A stretch of 64,000 nt of DNA from Angiostrongylus vasorum (GCA_018806985.1 JADANN010000033.1:930001-994000); one strand, 5' to 3'; positions 50,705 through 63,476 are shown, counted from the stretch's first letter. Translations and numbers: made by a program. The notes: a model not told the origin generated them from the sequence alone.

Positions 50705-50955
50705 TGACTGCAGCTTCAGCTTATCTAGATTCAGTGCCGATTTATGTTCTTCAGATCATTCCCGTTAATGAATGATTGTTTATAGCTTCGATAGAGTAAA
50801 AAACTTGTTGAGAGAAAGGCAAGGCACGAGTCTCGGTTGGTGTGGTGCACAGCACGTGATCCCCTAGAAAGAGAAAAAAAAGGGTAGTCCCGTGTTGGGC
50901 GCCCACCTGGAGTTGTGAGCTTTGCTCATATCTCAGCGCTCTTGTGGAAGCGATG
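50705..50955 (+). repeat. SINE-B copy next to mariner
   Basis: tgcagcttcagcttatctagattcagtgcc...gagcttgctcatatctcagc type layout; it abuts the mariner 3' end. Confidence 0.5.
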
Positions 50956-52070
50956 AAGTCATTGAAGGCATTTTTTGTGTCATTCGCGCAGGAAGTTGTT
51001 AAGGTGCTGGAAGAAGTCATAGTCGGTGGGCGAGAGGTCTGATGAATAGGGAGGACGAGGCAGTTTTGTAGTCCAACTCGTTCAACTTCAGCAGCGCTGG
51101 TCCCGCAACGTGAGGTCGGGCGCTGTCGTGATGAAGGATTGATCATTTTCATCATTTTCTATTCACTAATGCGTGGTGTTGTTGTTGGAGGGTACGGTCC
51201 ATTTCGTCTATTAGTTGGCAATACCTTCTTCGTCTCTACTTCTTATATTTACTTCTACTTACTTTTCCGTTCTGCTTTTCTGCCGTAATCGTTTCGCCCG
51301 GATTCAAAAACCTGTGACGAATCAGCCCGACTGCGGACCAGTAAACAGTAACCATAACGTTTTACTTTTTTATTTTCTGCATACAACATTTTTTTTACGG
51401 CAGAGTACTAAGCGAAATACAGCCACAACGTTGCTGAGATGTTTGCAAAACTCCGGACCGCAGGTGTTTGCGGTGGGGAACGAACGCTCTATTGTCCTTT
51501 CCGGAGAGTAACGCGTCCACCACCACACCATGCAGGTCCTTCACTTCGCCTGTCTCTCAGCTAGTTCTATCGATTTCGGAGTTTTGCAAATATCTCAGTA
51601 ATCATAACCTTTTTGGGTTCTGTTTCGGCTTTGTGAAGTGCTATGGAGTCTGATCGCAATCCAACCATTGGGTTGAACGTCGCCGGTTGTCGCACAGAAT
51701 CCACTTCTCGTCGCATGTCACAGTACGGTCAAGAAAAGGGTTGTTTCTGTTGCGCAGAATAAGAACAACACTTCAAAACGATGATTTTTGGTTATCGTTT
51801 AATTCAAGCGGTACACTCACTCACTCAAGCCACTTGTCCAGATTTTTTTCTTTCCTATGCAATTCAAATTGGTGAAAATTGTTCCCGTGCTTACGCCAAG
51901 CTGTTCTGCAAGCTCTTGAACAGTTGTTCGCGTGCTTGCTTCCACTAGTGCCTTCTATTGGGCGTTGTCAAGTTCGCTAGAATGTCCGATATCTTTCCTT
52001 CCTTATCTTCGAGATCGAAATCGCGCGATCGGAATTTCCGGAACCATTTTCAAACTCCCAAGACCGACTT
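50955..52070 (-). mobile_element. Broken mariner transposon
   Basis: On the minus strand the remnant runs through WFRKFRSRDFDLEDKEGK (N-terminal HTH area), a Leu-rich HTH (VQELAEQLGVSTGTIF), and VTCDEKWIL (first catalytic Asp, about 51690-51722). LNPGETITAEK, HDSARPH (second Asp, about 51108-51128) and PPYSSDLSPTDYDFF (third Asp, D34D spacing) follow. Frameshifts, stops and a SINE-B insertion (51359-51595) inactivate it. Terminal inverted repeats were not located. Confidence 0.85.
51359..51595 (-). repeat. SINE-B inserted in mariner, with target-site duplication
   Basis: It is bounded by cagtaaccataac (51346-51358) and cagtaatcataac (51596-51608), a 13-base duplication with one mismatch. The mariner frame resumes on either side. 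This copy defines the ends of the SINE-B family. Confidence 0.8.
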
Positions 52071-52180
52071 TCTGTTAACCCCGGCATTGATTGATAATTC
52101 GTTTTTCTTCAATAACTCATACCAACCTCGTGTCTGCTTATTGAAGAAAAAACATGATAACACTGTTCATTCATCGATCG
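52070..52180 (-). mobile_element. PLE terminal fragment abutting mariner
   Basis: The block cccaagaccgactttctgttaaccccggcatt is the reverse complement of the terminal sequence found at 38.7 and 41.6 kb. It directly precedes the mariner coding remnant. Confidence 0.4.
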
Positions 52181-52443
52181 CTGTGAATTAATTTGACCCG
52201 GACATGGGCAGAAATTTTGGTCCCTAGAGGGGGACGTGTTTTCTGAGCAGCATTTCTGGAGGAGGAAGAATTACTATATTTGAGTTTCTCTACGTGTTTT
52301 TTCGTTTTCCTTTCGAACAGTTCCAGCCGCGTGCAGCTAATGAATAACTTTAATGAACACGGTAATGAATAGTCTTTCTGCTTTCTTAAAATCTAAGTAT
52401 CTACGACAGCGAAGAGGATCAAGCGATATTCTGCTTCTCGGGC

Positions 52444-52449
52444 TTTATT
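52444..52449 (-). other. Poly(A) signal of hst-3-like gene
   Basis: A minus-strand AATAAA lies about 170 bases after the stop at 52620, a normal nematode 3' UTR length. Confidence 0.5.
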
Positions 52450-52619
52450 TACATGATAACGACATTGAAATCATAACAATAAACGAGATCAATAAGAGGG
52501 ACTGCAAATCAGAATGAGCACAAGCTATGATAACTACCGGCGAATTCAGTACTCGTACTTCTCAGAGAGGCATTTAGAAAACTAGAATCATTAAGCATAC
52601 AACAAGCTAAAGCTGAAAG

Positions 52620-55600
52620 CTACCATTCGAAAGAACGATTGATCATCCGAAAAAAGAGTTGATTCTTCCCATCATAAAAGCGCTTCAAACGTTTTAACAC
52701 TTCGGGTCTGATCCCGGGATGCTTACGACCTTTAGTTCTTCCCAAACAATGAAGACTACCATCACGATGACGGATACATGGAAATTTCTTCACCGGATGA
52801 ATGCCGAAATTCTCTTCCGTCACCACTGGAAAAAATCTTACCAAGCAAATACAAATACAAATACTAAATAACAATTAAGTATGAAAATGAAAAACGAAAA
52901 CAACAACTGGAAGTAATTATACCCGTCGACCGGTGATTGGTGATAACACCCTTAGAGCAGAAAACCTACTAAAAAAAAGGCAAAGCAAAGGCCTCGGTGA
53001 TGCAGTCGGTAGCGCGTGAGCACCTGGTAAAGGTAATTGCCGGTTCGAACCTGGCACGAGGTACGAGTTTTGCAAATACCTAGGCATCGCTGTAGATGCA
53101 TTTAACAAAATCTTAGTTGATTGAGAGAATTTATCAGAATTGGTGATTTACCTGGCCAAAGTCCCAGGAATCTCTCGGTCTGACTGACCTCGAGAGCCGG
53201 TGCTGAAACCAACCGCTCTCCGTCCACGATGTGAATTTGCTCCATCGGAAAGTTATCCAGCCATCTAAATAAAAAACACACTCAATTTAACATAACTTGG
53301 TCAGTGGATTTGTATATGTAATACCTCTCCATATATTGGTGATATATCCCAATACGGATTGCTCCCCATCCAATATTAACACCGTCAACTTTCGAGGAAC
53401 AATTTATCTTCAGCCATGGCGCACAGTCGCCGACGGCCATGTCTTCGAATGTCGGCATTCTTCCCAGTGATTTTCTTTTCGATGACGCTTGCGTATAATC
53501 TGGAAAAAACACAAGAAGTGAAAAAATTAATTTTGGAAGACGGTCCGTTCAATTTTGCACACCTGAAATCGCTCTCATTACCGGATCCCTGACCACGATA
53601 ATGATTTTCATTGCTGGATTCAACGCTCGGATACGCTCGGCTGCGGTTTTGCTGTGAAAGTACGCAGGACTTTTTTCGATCGTCAGTTGATGCTTGGTGG
53701 TCAGCGGCATCTTTTCCCTGTGTGAATAATATTTACTATCTATTATTGTTACCGCGAAAGTAGTAAAGTGGCCAACAACAATCTTTTTTTAGCACATCGA
53801 CGGATCGAATGCCTAGGAAATTTTTATTAAGCACTCAACTACTAGTTCGGACACCTTGGTGAAATTACCCACCACTCTCAGATTATTGCCCATCATTAAT
53901 ATTAATCACTCGGTATTAACTTTTTATTCACTGCGTGTTACACTTTTTCATGGCAGGGGTATTATGTGTGATACAACCACAATATTGCTGAGATATATGA
54001 AGTACTTGATAGCAAGTGTCTGCAAAAATTGATAGCCGCTCACCTTCTCAATAATACTTGAACTTATAGTCAGCAATAGTGGGAAAATCCAGTCAAAAAA
54101 ACGGTAAAGCTCTTGGCGTTGATCAAACCTTAAGGGATGCGCCATGAATTCGAGTTCATTACCATCGTTGGAGGTGATTGAATGCATATCTGGCCTTTAC
54201 AATGACTCATGATGGCCTGCCGATCTATCGAGCCAGTGATGCTATCCTCCCAGACAAGTCTGGTACCAATTTGCCGACCCCGGAGAGATGGAAAGCTTGG
54301 TTGGTCATGGGCGTGGGGATCGATTCCACGTGTATGTTGCAGGGCGCTTCCGACCATTGCGCCACACGCCCCTTTAGAAGATGTAGTGCAGACAAGAAAT
54401 ATGGCTAGAATAAGGTCAATACAATGACGTAGAAAAAAAGTAAAAATGGCTGAGAAAAGTTCAGTAACAAAAATGTAAAAACAGGGAGCCATTATTGGTA
54501 AGAAAGCTACTCACTTCCTTTCAATTTCCAAGTGAAAGGGGTTCAGAACTGTGTTTTCGCAGTAGACATAAGAAATCCAGCAATCCTGTGCGTTTTTTCC
54601 CATATACACTACATTTCGAAAGCTATTATTTAGTTCCATTTTCTGTCAGCACTCAAAAAAACAAAGGATATCTAACTTTATCTTTTTATTAAAAAAAACA
54701 AGGAACAAAGGCGGAAAGCACGGTGGTTAGAGGGCCGTGTAATACTCCATGCATGGTCACTGGTTCAACTTAGGCCGAGCCAACGAAGCGCTCTTTACTA
54801 CGGAGTCAGAAAGTTGGTAGCAGACTTCTCTGCAGAGAACTCATTCAGATTCGCAAAGGCTGCATGCGGTGAAGATGATGGGAACGATGTGGTAGAGCTA
54901 TTTAACGAATGTAGACAGAATCAATTAAAAAGACATTCATGAGGAAGACAAAGTCCCAAAGCAGCAACAAAACCAAATCCGAACACCTTCTTGGATTCAG
55001 GAAGGGAGATAGCGGAGCAAATTAAGCAAGTGATAGTATTCTTGCAGTACGTGGATTGGGTGATGTAAATGCAAACACATGAACGAGGCACACGGACTGG
55101 ATAGGAAAGAGGGAATGATCAGAACGTTACCCAAACATACGGAGAAGTAGACTCGTGGAACCTCCATTTGCAAACTGCTACCTGAATAATTTAAAATACA
55201 TTTTTTTGTTATCCTTACTATCGAAGTCCGTTTCCTGTTTCGGGAAAGTGGATCGATCTCGAGAATGACATGAGAAATTATCCTTGTAGTCTATCATCAG
55301 CGCAATCCACTCAACTGTACTACATTTCAGGTCAGTGACAAGAAAACCTGTAAGTTTTAGAAGCGGTTATTTTTTTTATTATTTGCTAGAATTTTAGATT
55401 TTAAGAGGCAATGAATGCCTATCTGCATAATGGAGAAACCTTATCCCTGAGGTCACCATAGCGACAAATGGGTTCATTTCTAATCCCACGATAATTTCTT
55501 CCTTCTCTTAAGGTGGTCCTAAACTCAACTTATTGCTAGGAGATACCGACTGCGATTGAAGCTTAAGCTTGTTAAGAAATCGAGATTGAGCCTCGAAGGC

Positions 55601-58600
55601 AGTGGTATATTGTAGAAAGTGTCACTAACGCGTGGTTATTTTTGCTCTACAAAACACTGCTACAACGTAAACTACTGTTCATAGGAATGTGAAGAGATTC
55701 GAGCGGCATTCCACTCCACTGGGTTCAACTCGGTGCGACGACGAAGACCCATGTGGGAAGAAGAAACAATGGACAATCGACTTGGATCAACGATGTTCTG
55801 AAGAAGACGAAGGCGCCGAAATCTTAGCGGAACAAGACTTTTTTTATCATCGGCGTTTTAGCTTAATCATCCAAGCAAAGCATTCTTCATAAGGTCAGCT
55901 AATCCAAAAAGTCTATTTAGGGTAGCGAGAATAACAATAAGTTCAAATCGAAGTCTATTAAAATCACCAAACTACTAGGGTTTATGAATTTCAATGGCTA
56001 GTGGTGTCCGGTGCACACACTATGTTGGCCATTGGTTCAATTTCATCCCTTCCCCTTCCATTCTCCCTAGGAATAATCAAGCTCTCCATTTCTTTGGGAA
56101 CAACAAAGTGCTATTCGAGGGTATGAAAACACTGATCTGGGTCTGACATCCGCTCGCACTGCAGACTTCCCTCTACCATGTCATACAATGCGTTGAAATC
56201 ATGGCGCCTTGTTAAAGGGATTGATCAACGCTAAGCTCTTTGCTCTTTAAGCACTGATACTGTTAATAAAATCCTTACGAGCGTTCTTCGTCTATTATAT
56301 CTAGACGTATTGAAGATTTAAAACCACCGTAAGGCTACCGCAAGCTGCAAGATCACCCAGCACGAAGTCTTATTTCAATCCTAACATGGACCAGATGATT
56401 CCTCGTTGCTTAACCAAACGCAGACCTTCTCGATTTCCAACGGACGTCCCGATGGATTCGGTTTCGAGCTTAGATCAACGCAACCGTAACCGTTCCTCAC
56501 CGGCAGCTCCATTTCGCTGTCAAATTCAATAAAAAAATGCGCAAGACTCTTGAGGCTTTTTTGATAAACTTCAAAAAATCCAGAGACGAACCGGAAAGAC
56601 GAATGCCTCACTATCACATGTGATCTGGCGCCTTATTTCAAAATGATTTTTTGACCTAGATGGGTCTCGCTCGCCATTCCACGAGAACGAAGCGCGGGCA
56701 GTTTCACTCGTAACAGCATGGTGAGTGGCCTTTGTGACCAATATAGCGTTTATTTTAAAGTTTGATCCTCATTAATATTATAGGTATTTCACCGAATATA
56801 AGGCTACTGTTACATAAAATACGTCCAGGTTCTGAGGAAGGCAATATCGCCGAAATGTCAGCCATCGACCAACAACAACAACAGCAACAACGCATCAGCT
56901 CGACAGGATCAGTTTATAAGATCATATAAATAAATTTATCAACAAAAAAATTTTTCTACTGACTAAAAAAATTTCCCGCTTTTTAAGTGTTTTCTAAAGC
57001 TGTTGTGGGGGTAGCGCAATGGTTAGTGATGCTGTCGATCAGGAAACAAGGGCTACTTTGATTTCTAACACAACACTCTCTTACAAGCTACGTGGGAACG
57101 CCATGGTCCGGCTATCCCTAAGATTGCAAGAAAAATTGACTCGATCAGCACTCTAGGACACTAGTGAAAATCCACAAGCAGCAGCTGAAACAACGCCAAG
57201 TGTTCGAAGACCATTGTGGATGTTGGATGAGGGAAAACGAATCGAATGCAAGAAGTTCTGAGATCCGCATAGTTGGTGAGACGACGCGCCATGTAAAAAG
57301 TAAAAAAAAGATTGTAAAGTCTGCACTTCCAAACATGTAGGATGAAAGGTAAAGCGCTTAGCGATGATCAATCCCTGAGGGATGTGCAATGCATTCGTCT
57401 TCATCAAACAGCGTTAGAGGCGACTGAACTCATCTCTGTGTACAAATGACTTGCTTTGGCCTATTGCGGCTATCCTACCAAACGAGCTTGGTACCAATTT
57501 GGAACTCTAAAGAGATGGAGAGCTTAATAAGCCTAGCACGCAGGATCGAGCCAACGAGTAAATGTCTATTTCAGGGAAGCTCTAACCGCTGAACTACACA
57601 CACTTCATGCTAACATTCACGCTTCTTTCTCTTTATCTCTCTGTCTCCCGCTCTTTCTGTGTTACTCTTCGAAAAACAGAAATAGGCTTTCTAGCGTATT
57701 TACAGTTATGAAGAAAACAATTCTGAACCTAACTATTTGTTCCCTTAATAATGCAGCAATATCTCCATTTGATTTGAAGGGAGTGTGTAGTGCAGTGTTC
57801 AGAGGCGCTCTGCAGTACACATGGGGTTGATCCGCGCTTAAGGCTCACTGAGCCATCCATCGCTCCGGGGTCCGCACGTTGGTACCAGAGTTGTCTGGCA
57901 TGATAGCAGCGCTGACTGGATACATCGGTAGACCACCGCGAGTCATTGTAAAGGACAAATATGCATTCAATCACCTCTAACAATGACTAATGAAGTCGGA
58001 TGCATGACGCATTCCTCGAGAATTGATCAAAAGCTTTTTCTTTTTTTATCCTTTTATCTCCATTTGAAAGTGATTATACCAATTCTTACATCGTATGTTC
58101 AGAGAAAGAGAAAGAAAAGGATTGGATTCAAGAAATAATCAGCCCATTTTGCACTACAGCAGTCACCAATTCTGGATGTGTTGAAGTTATTTGCCAGGAA
58201 ATTGGTGGTCATAGTACCGTCTACTCATTGAGGTCGGACCAGCTCGTCACCTCTCATCAGCGTTCTAATCCACAGCCGGCTAATTACCGAACCCTAGTAT
58301 TTGCATGATCTCGTTGGGTTCCCTGGTGTAAACGGATACGACAATTTCCTCTCCCCAATCTGGCTCTTTCACCAAATCTAGTAGGAAACCCTTAGTACAA
58401 CACTCTCCTAATTAATCAGTTTCATTTGGTACACAGTTGTCGGAGAAGCCGTAAAAAAATCTTATACGTCTTCCACTCTACTTTCTTTTGCCTATTGAAG
58501 GCTACGTGAACACGAAGTAGCTTTGTTCTTGTTCAATATTATATAAGAAACAACAAATATCCAATTTTTCCAAGGTAGTAACAAGTACGTCCACTCCTCA

Positions 58601-61600
58601 TTTGTACCCTACAGTAGTGCGGATTCCTTAGGAAAGCTAAATTTCTAAAGTTTGCTGCCGCTTTCAGGTCAAAAGGGTTATAACAGCTGTATTATTTTTT
58701 CCTGGAAAATCTTCGTTGACAACTAATCGATAAGGATTAGTAGTATTGGCTACAGTAATCAAAATTACCATGCTATTCGCCCATTCCTTGAGTGATTGTT
58801 ATTATTACTGCTATTACTACTTGTTATATTAGTTGTTATTGACTCTCTGCTTAGTGGCCAAAGCACATCACAGTTGTTGTCACCTACAATTTCTCTCCTC
58901 TTTCATACACCCCCACAAACAACAGCGGTTCAAGAACATAAAATTTCGTTTAAACAAACTCTTTAATCCTAATCTACCTTCTCCTTTATGTTCTTGAATG
59001 ACTTTGTTCCCATATCATTACCATAATGAATTTTTTATTATATAAAATGTAAAAAACTAGCTTAGAGAAACGCAGAGCAAGGGCCTCCGTGGCGCGATGT
59101 GTGATGCGCGAGCCCTCGGAAAGGGAAATCGTGGTTCGATCTGGCACAGGGTACAAGTTTTTGCGAATATCTCAGCATCGTTGTGATTGTAATTCACATC
59201 ATACCATGCCGTGAAAAATTATAGTAGGAAGGAAATGGAAGGTTAACATTTAAGAAGTAGTCTTTCTCATTGGGTCCTTTCAGTTCTCAAAGCAAGATCT
59301 AATCACAGTTTTTTTGCAATGATTTTTGTTAGTCTTTTTTTAGTTGTTCTTTTTAAATCTTCTGAATTTGCTTCCAAAATTTTAAAACTACATGTCAAAT
59401 GGCGACAGACGACTATACCAACATTACTGCCATTTATCCAGGATCTAACCGAGCCGAAACCGTTCTATGAGATTGAATAAACGCAACACAAAGTGGGACG
59501 AAGAAATTTTGGACCAACACAAATCGGATTGTCGCTTCAGTGAATGGTTCGTTAGAATCCATCATTCATCACGAAAATCGAACATCACTCAGCTATAAAA
59601 CTGGCTGCTTAAACGATTCGTGCATATAAGAATGGAAGTGGACACAGAAAAGATGTTCATCGATCGCCATATTTTTCTTATGAGTCTTCTCAACTACTTC
59701 AATATGCATGCTTCTCGTTCGAAATCATCACGATATGATGCGCATGAGAATCATTTCGCGGCGATCCTGCCAGAAATTGACGGAAATGGGGTCCTGTGTG
59801 GAAAATATAGTATTCACGACAAACAACAGTACGATTGTGCATCTACGGGCTGGTACTGGATAAATAACTGTGGTGTTATAGAACACTGAGCTGACCGGTT
59901 GTCGAGAGCGATTATTTGTTCACCGTATTAAAGAAAAAAGCTTTAAAATGTGGAAAATAATTATTGGGCTCATACCAAAGTGCGAAGATTAAGTTGTTGG
60001 TTAAGTGGCTGTCCGAACAAAAAAAGCAATATCGAACTATCAAGAAAAACATGGAAGCGTCAGGAATTTCTACTAAGACTATGTTTCCATTGTTCTGTCA
60101 TGAATGCTCCCTCCCAAGTAGAAAAGAACTCTTTCTTTCTTTCTGGAACATTTAGCTATACTTCTAGAACTTTAGAAAACCGACGGACAAACGATTGACC
60201 TATTACTCTAAGCTCTAAGAGTGTTCGAAGTAGGTACTGCTCACATTGTGGAAAGAGTGATGCTAGTGGGAAGTCACTTCCAGATCCTATTCAATAACAC
60301 AAAAATAGGTAGTGTTTTAGGGTCACTATACTAAGTAGAATGGATGAATAGGTAAGGAAAACTAATATTAAAATTGAGAAAATGATACTTTTGGAAAGAA
60401 GAGAGGGAAAAGGTGAGTGGAGAGTGGGTTAGCAAAACAGTGCTCTTTCCACCGACAAGAAAAAAGGGTGCTTCAAGCTAGTTTTGTAAATCCGCTTAGA
60501 AGCAAACCGTCTTGATGGGTTTCATGCACTATTCTTTTCTTAAGCTATCAGAAAGGCTAATTTGAATTCTGTGGTCAATTTCAAACCGCCTGCTGAAGCT
60601 TACTGCTTCCTACTATGTAGAATGTTATACCGTTCTTCGTTATTCATGGTGTGAATACTAATAAAGGATAAAAGGATAAAGTATTCGACTTTGAGCACCC
60701 CATTAGAGATATGTTGCATGCAACTCAATTCATGACGTTATAGAGGTGAATGAATGAACAATATTGAATCGTTTGTGCAGTGACTTGCGGTGTTCGCCGT
60801 TATATCCTTGCTCTTCCTAACTTCCCAGACAATTTTATTAGCAATTTCTTGACACTGGAAGGACGAGAGGGTTATTTAACCCCGAGCGCGGGGTCGAACC
60901 TAGGATACTGTATGTATTGCAAGATCCTCTTACTACTGCGCTATACGCGATGGATAAAATTCATTAATTACACTAATTAGAATAACGACATTACATCAAG
61001 ACTTTCTTGGAGCGACTTTCTTGGTCTTGATGAAGAAGAAACGATGTTACTAGAACATTCGCGCAATCACTAAGGTGTCATGTTTGATGCTGCAATGGGC
61101 AGTCATATGTTTGGCATATTACGCGTCGTAGTCGAGTGGATGACTAGTATTGGAATAGGAGCTGCATGGACGAGCTGTGAGCATCTTAAGGATAACGATA
61201 GCTCTACGAACACATAATCTAATTAGCATAACGCTAATAGAGTCCGAGAGAGGGGCTGCGGCGGTCCCAGAGAGGATCGTTGTAGGATTCTCTAGCTATC
61301 TCGAAAAACTTTCACAGTGATGGCTATCAATTTACAACAACGAAAAAAACTGCAAAACATTGCACAAGTATTAAATTGCCATTCATCTTGCTCTCTATCG
61401 CAGCAAAAAACAGGGAAAAAATCTGAAGGACATGCGATGCTTGCGAATTCTAGGAAATCGATCTAAACTAGGTGGATGATACTGGGTGGCAGGGTGACGT
61501 GTACCGAAAGGAGCCTAGGAGTAAGAACGACAGTGACAGAAATACATGAGAAATTATCCAAGGAAACGATTACAACTTCCTCACCTGTACCATTCAAGTC

Positions 61601-61737
61601 CTCTGTGATAGTTTTTGTCAAAAAAAATGCACTTCTGGTCCTGGTGCTCGAATATTTGCATTCAGTCGAAGAAATTCTAGTAAAGCCCTAGTGCCAGCCT
61701 TCTTAACACCGACAATGATTGCAGACGGAAATTTCTT
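52620..61737 (-). CDS. hst-3: Heparan sulfate glucosamine 3-O-sulfotransferase (hst-3 class), partial 5'
   Basis: This type II Golgi enzyme transfers sulfate from PAPS to the 3-OH of glucosamine in heparan sulfate. Five exons are seen: 61585-61737, 53563-53717, 53325-53499, 53152-53264 and 52620-52825 (stop at 52620). The first holds the 5'-phosphosulfate loop ([18 protein letters not shown]) and EVHFFDK. The second holds [11 protein letters not shown], with the catalytic Glu, and the 3'-phosphate motif RDPVMRAIS. The third starts DYTQ; the fourth carries [14 protein letters not shown]. The last has FPCI...LHCLG, the conserved disulfide pair, and [15 protein letters not shown]. About 265 residues are visible against roughly 300 for the family, so the exon with the signal anchor is missing. 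The 61585 exon has T8 where the frame needs T7. The intron after it is 7.9 kb and full of repeats. C. elegans has hst-3.1 and hst-3.2; I cannot choose between them. Confidence 0.93.
52920..53105 (+). repeat. SINE-B copy in an hst-3 intron
   Basis: ggcctcggtgatgcagtcggtagcgcgtgagc...aattgccggttcgaacctggc has an A box and a near-perfect B box (ggttcgaac). Confidence 0.65.
53925..54060 (-). repeat. Partial SINE-B copy
   Basis: Distal part only: ttttcatggcaggggtattatgtg...attgctgagatatatg. Confidence 0.45.
54101..54376 (-). repeat. SINE-A in the hst-3 intron
   Basis: ggtaaagctcttggcgttgatc to cgaccattgcgccacacgcccc. Confidence 0.65.
54709..54800 (+). repeat. tRNA-like SINE head, other family
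   Basis: ggcggaaagcacggtggttagagg (A-box-like) and cactggttcaacttagg (B-box-like) are about 40 bases apart. Not matched to SINE-A or SINE-B. Confidence 0.35.
55640..55920 (+). mobile_element. Divergent PLE terminal fragment
   Basis: It contains TTCTGAAGAAGACGAAGGCGCCGAAATC at about 55797-55825 in a context like the 37.2 kb fragment. A 67-codon frame crosses it but looks incidental. Confidence 0.35.
56500..56930 (+). mobile_element. PLE 3' relic
   Basis: The endonuclease tail ([17 protein letters not shown], like KLLEAF...AKKP of the main copy) is followed by a pseudo-LTR remnant ending at the 56832 hammerhead-like core. Confidence 0.5.
56828..56863 (+). ncRNA. Hammerhead-like core at end of a PLE relic
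   Basis: GGTT, CTGAGGA (56832-56838), a purine plus GGC-loop-GCC hairpin, GAAAT, GTC, then AGCC. Stem I pairs GGTT with AGCC through one G-U. It follows a decayed endonuclease tail at about 56.5 kb. Confidence 0.4.
57003..57110 (+). repeat. tRNA-like SINE head, other family
   Basis: gggggtagcgcaatggttagtgatgc is a good A box, but the B-box region (actttgatttctaac) is weak. A decayed tRNA-derived head. Confidence 0.35.
57342..57606 (-). repeat. SINE-A, diverged
   Basis: ggtaaagcgcttagcgatgatcaatccctg to aagctctaaccgctgaactacac. Confidence 0.55.
57780..58064 (+). repeat. SINE-A
   Basis: gggagtgtgtagtgcagtgttcagaggcgc head; tail ctttttctttttttatccttttatc. It faces the 57342 copy head to head. 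Confidence 0.6.
58065..60659. other. hst-3 intron 1 stretch, mostly unassigned
   Basis: It contains a SINE-B copy (59060-59265) and a plus-strand 89-codon frame at 59620-59889 that I cannot match to a family. Otherwise AT-rich sequence. Confidence 0.4.
59060..59265 (+). repeat. SINE-B copy
   Basis: gggcctccgtggcgcgatgtgtgatgcgcgagccc...aatcgtggttcgatctggcac; one of the most tRNA-like heads of the family. Confidence 0.65.
60660..60952 (-). repeat. SINE-A, diverged
   Basis: Tail aaaggataaaaggataaag shows two units; head cctcttactactgcgctatacgcg. Confidence 0.55.
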
Positions 61738-62799
61738 CTGAAGGTGCTCAAACGGTGCAGGTAACGATGAGGTTATAAACAGTAACCTCATCAATATTAG
61801 GGAGTAACATTCTAAAAAGAATGGTTGTTAATGGTATTCCTGAATGATGTTCTAGGAAGAAAAAGGAAGGAAAGAAGGGAAAGTTCCAGTAAGCATTATC
61901 CTTTGAAGGGTTCGCATGTTGTGACACTACGATACAAGTAATATTTGCGATGAAATTATTATGGGAGGCAGCTTTTGCTCCCAGAAGAAATGTGGAACAC
62001 CCAGTGAGATCATCAAGAGCATGGATGATCCGGCTGGTGGCTATCGGGCGGTGCTGATAGGCGGAGACAAGGCATTGGCTTCCTGGACTCACATGTCATC
62101 CAAAATCGAATGTCTCTACTGTTAAGACCATTATAGCGAAAACATAAGTGAAAAGCTTTAATGAACCGAATAAGGTTTTTTAGAGTATATGAATAGCTTT
62201 GACATCTAACTATATGAAAACAGCATACATAAGTATTAATTCAAGAAGTTTTATAAACAGGAAATCTACGACTAAGGCAGATTACTTTTAAAAAAATTCA
62301 AGTTAATTTCGTTAAGCTTTAGGGTCAACTTGGGGAAGAAAGCAGTTCCATAGGGTTTGATGAGAAGAAAGGGTCATAGGGTGAAAGTCACCGTACATGA
62401 AGATTTCGTCAAATGGAAAATCAAACGACACGAATTGGATGAAAGATCTAAAAGACATAAGTGGAAGCATTAAACGGCTTAGGAACCATAACAATTCATC
62501 TTAATGCCTTTGTATGAAGCTGTCAGAAAATTTGCTTACTTAAGCTGGTGGCTTATAGCTTCGTTGGCTTTTATTAACTAGGGTAGCGACAAACAATACA
62601 GAAACAACTCCATTATTTATTGCAACGTGTTCTACCGATTTACTAGAAAAACGACGAGTATATCTAAGACTTGTGATCCTCCGTTGTTTACTGAAATCTT
62701 TTTGCTTATAGGGTAAATCATTTGCCGAATTTTCATAGAAACTACAGTAAGCAAAATTTCTATATTCTTACCAGACACGTACGGCGTTTTGCTTAGAGC

Positions 62800-63052
62800 T
62801 TCCTCCAATAGAAGGAGTCTCTTGTTAGACCGTGCACCACGGGCTAAGCAAGCACTCCATTACTCTGAGGTCTGCAAATTATTAGGGGGGATATCCGGGA
62901 GGGCAAAAATGCTAGTTTCATAGATCGCTAGACTACGGTAAGTCATCGTAAAGGTCGAATCTGAATTGGATCAACTCCACGAGACTACGAATGGAGCCGA
63001 ATGCATGGTACTTGTTTACGATATCAACGCCAAACGCTTTATCCCCTATCTT
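62800..63052 (+). repeat. SINE-A, old copy
   Basis: The head is mostly lost. Blocks cgctagactacggtaagtcatcgtaaagg and atatcaacgccaaacgctttatcc identify it. Confidence 0.5.
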
Positions 63053-63476
63053 TTACGTTTTCACTTGCTTGGATTAATAATTGTCATGGGGAAATTCGTT
63101 ACAAATATAATTGCAACTCTTGTCTATTTGGTGCATTTACCATGAGTCACTTTGATGATCGAAAGCGTCAGTTTCATTCCGTGACTGCCATTTAGGGGCA
63201 ATTAGCCGATGGGAAGGAATATTGGCCAGAGAGCCAGGCAAGAATAAGTCATGCGGAATTGCACTTCATTGCTCTTCCAGAATACGTTACGAATTGATAG
63301 ATGTGATGGACAGTTGGATGCAGGATGCAGGGGGTTTTTGTTGAAAAACGGAGACTTACTGGCTTACGTGAGCTGATACTACGGAATGACCACCTACGAG
63401 ATGATTGATCCTCTACTTTTGTCCAGTTTAGAAGTGTTCTATCTTTCTTCCAAAATGAAGTCAGTAATTATTCCAG

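Noticed and set aside
59060..59165. True tRNA gene
   Set aside because: A and B boxes are good, but no complete cloverleaf or acceptor pairing; the sequence continues into the SINE-B body.
59620..59889. 89-codon plus frame
   Set aside because: Protein-like composition in its second half, but no family match, no splice context and no neighbour exons.
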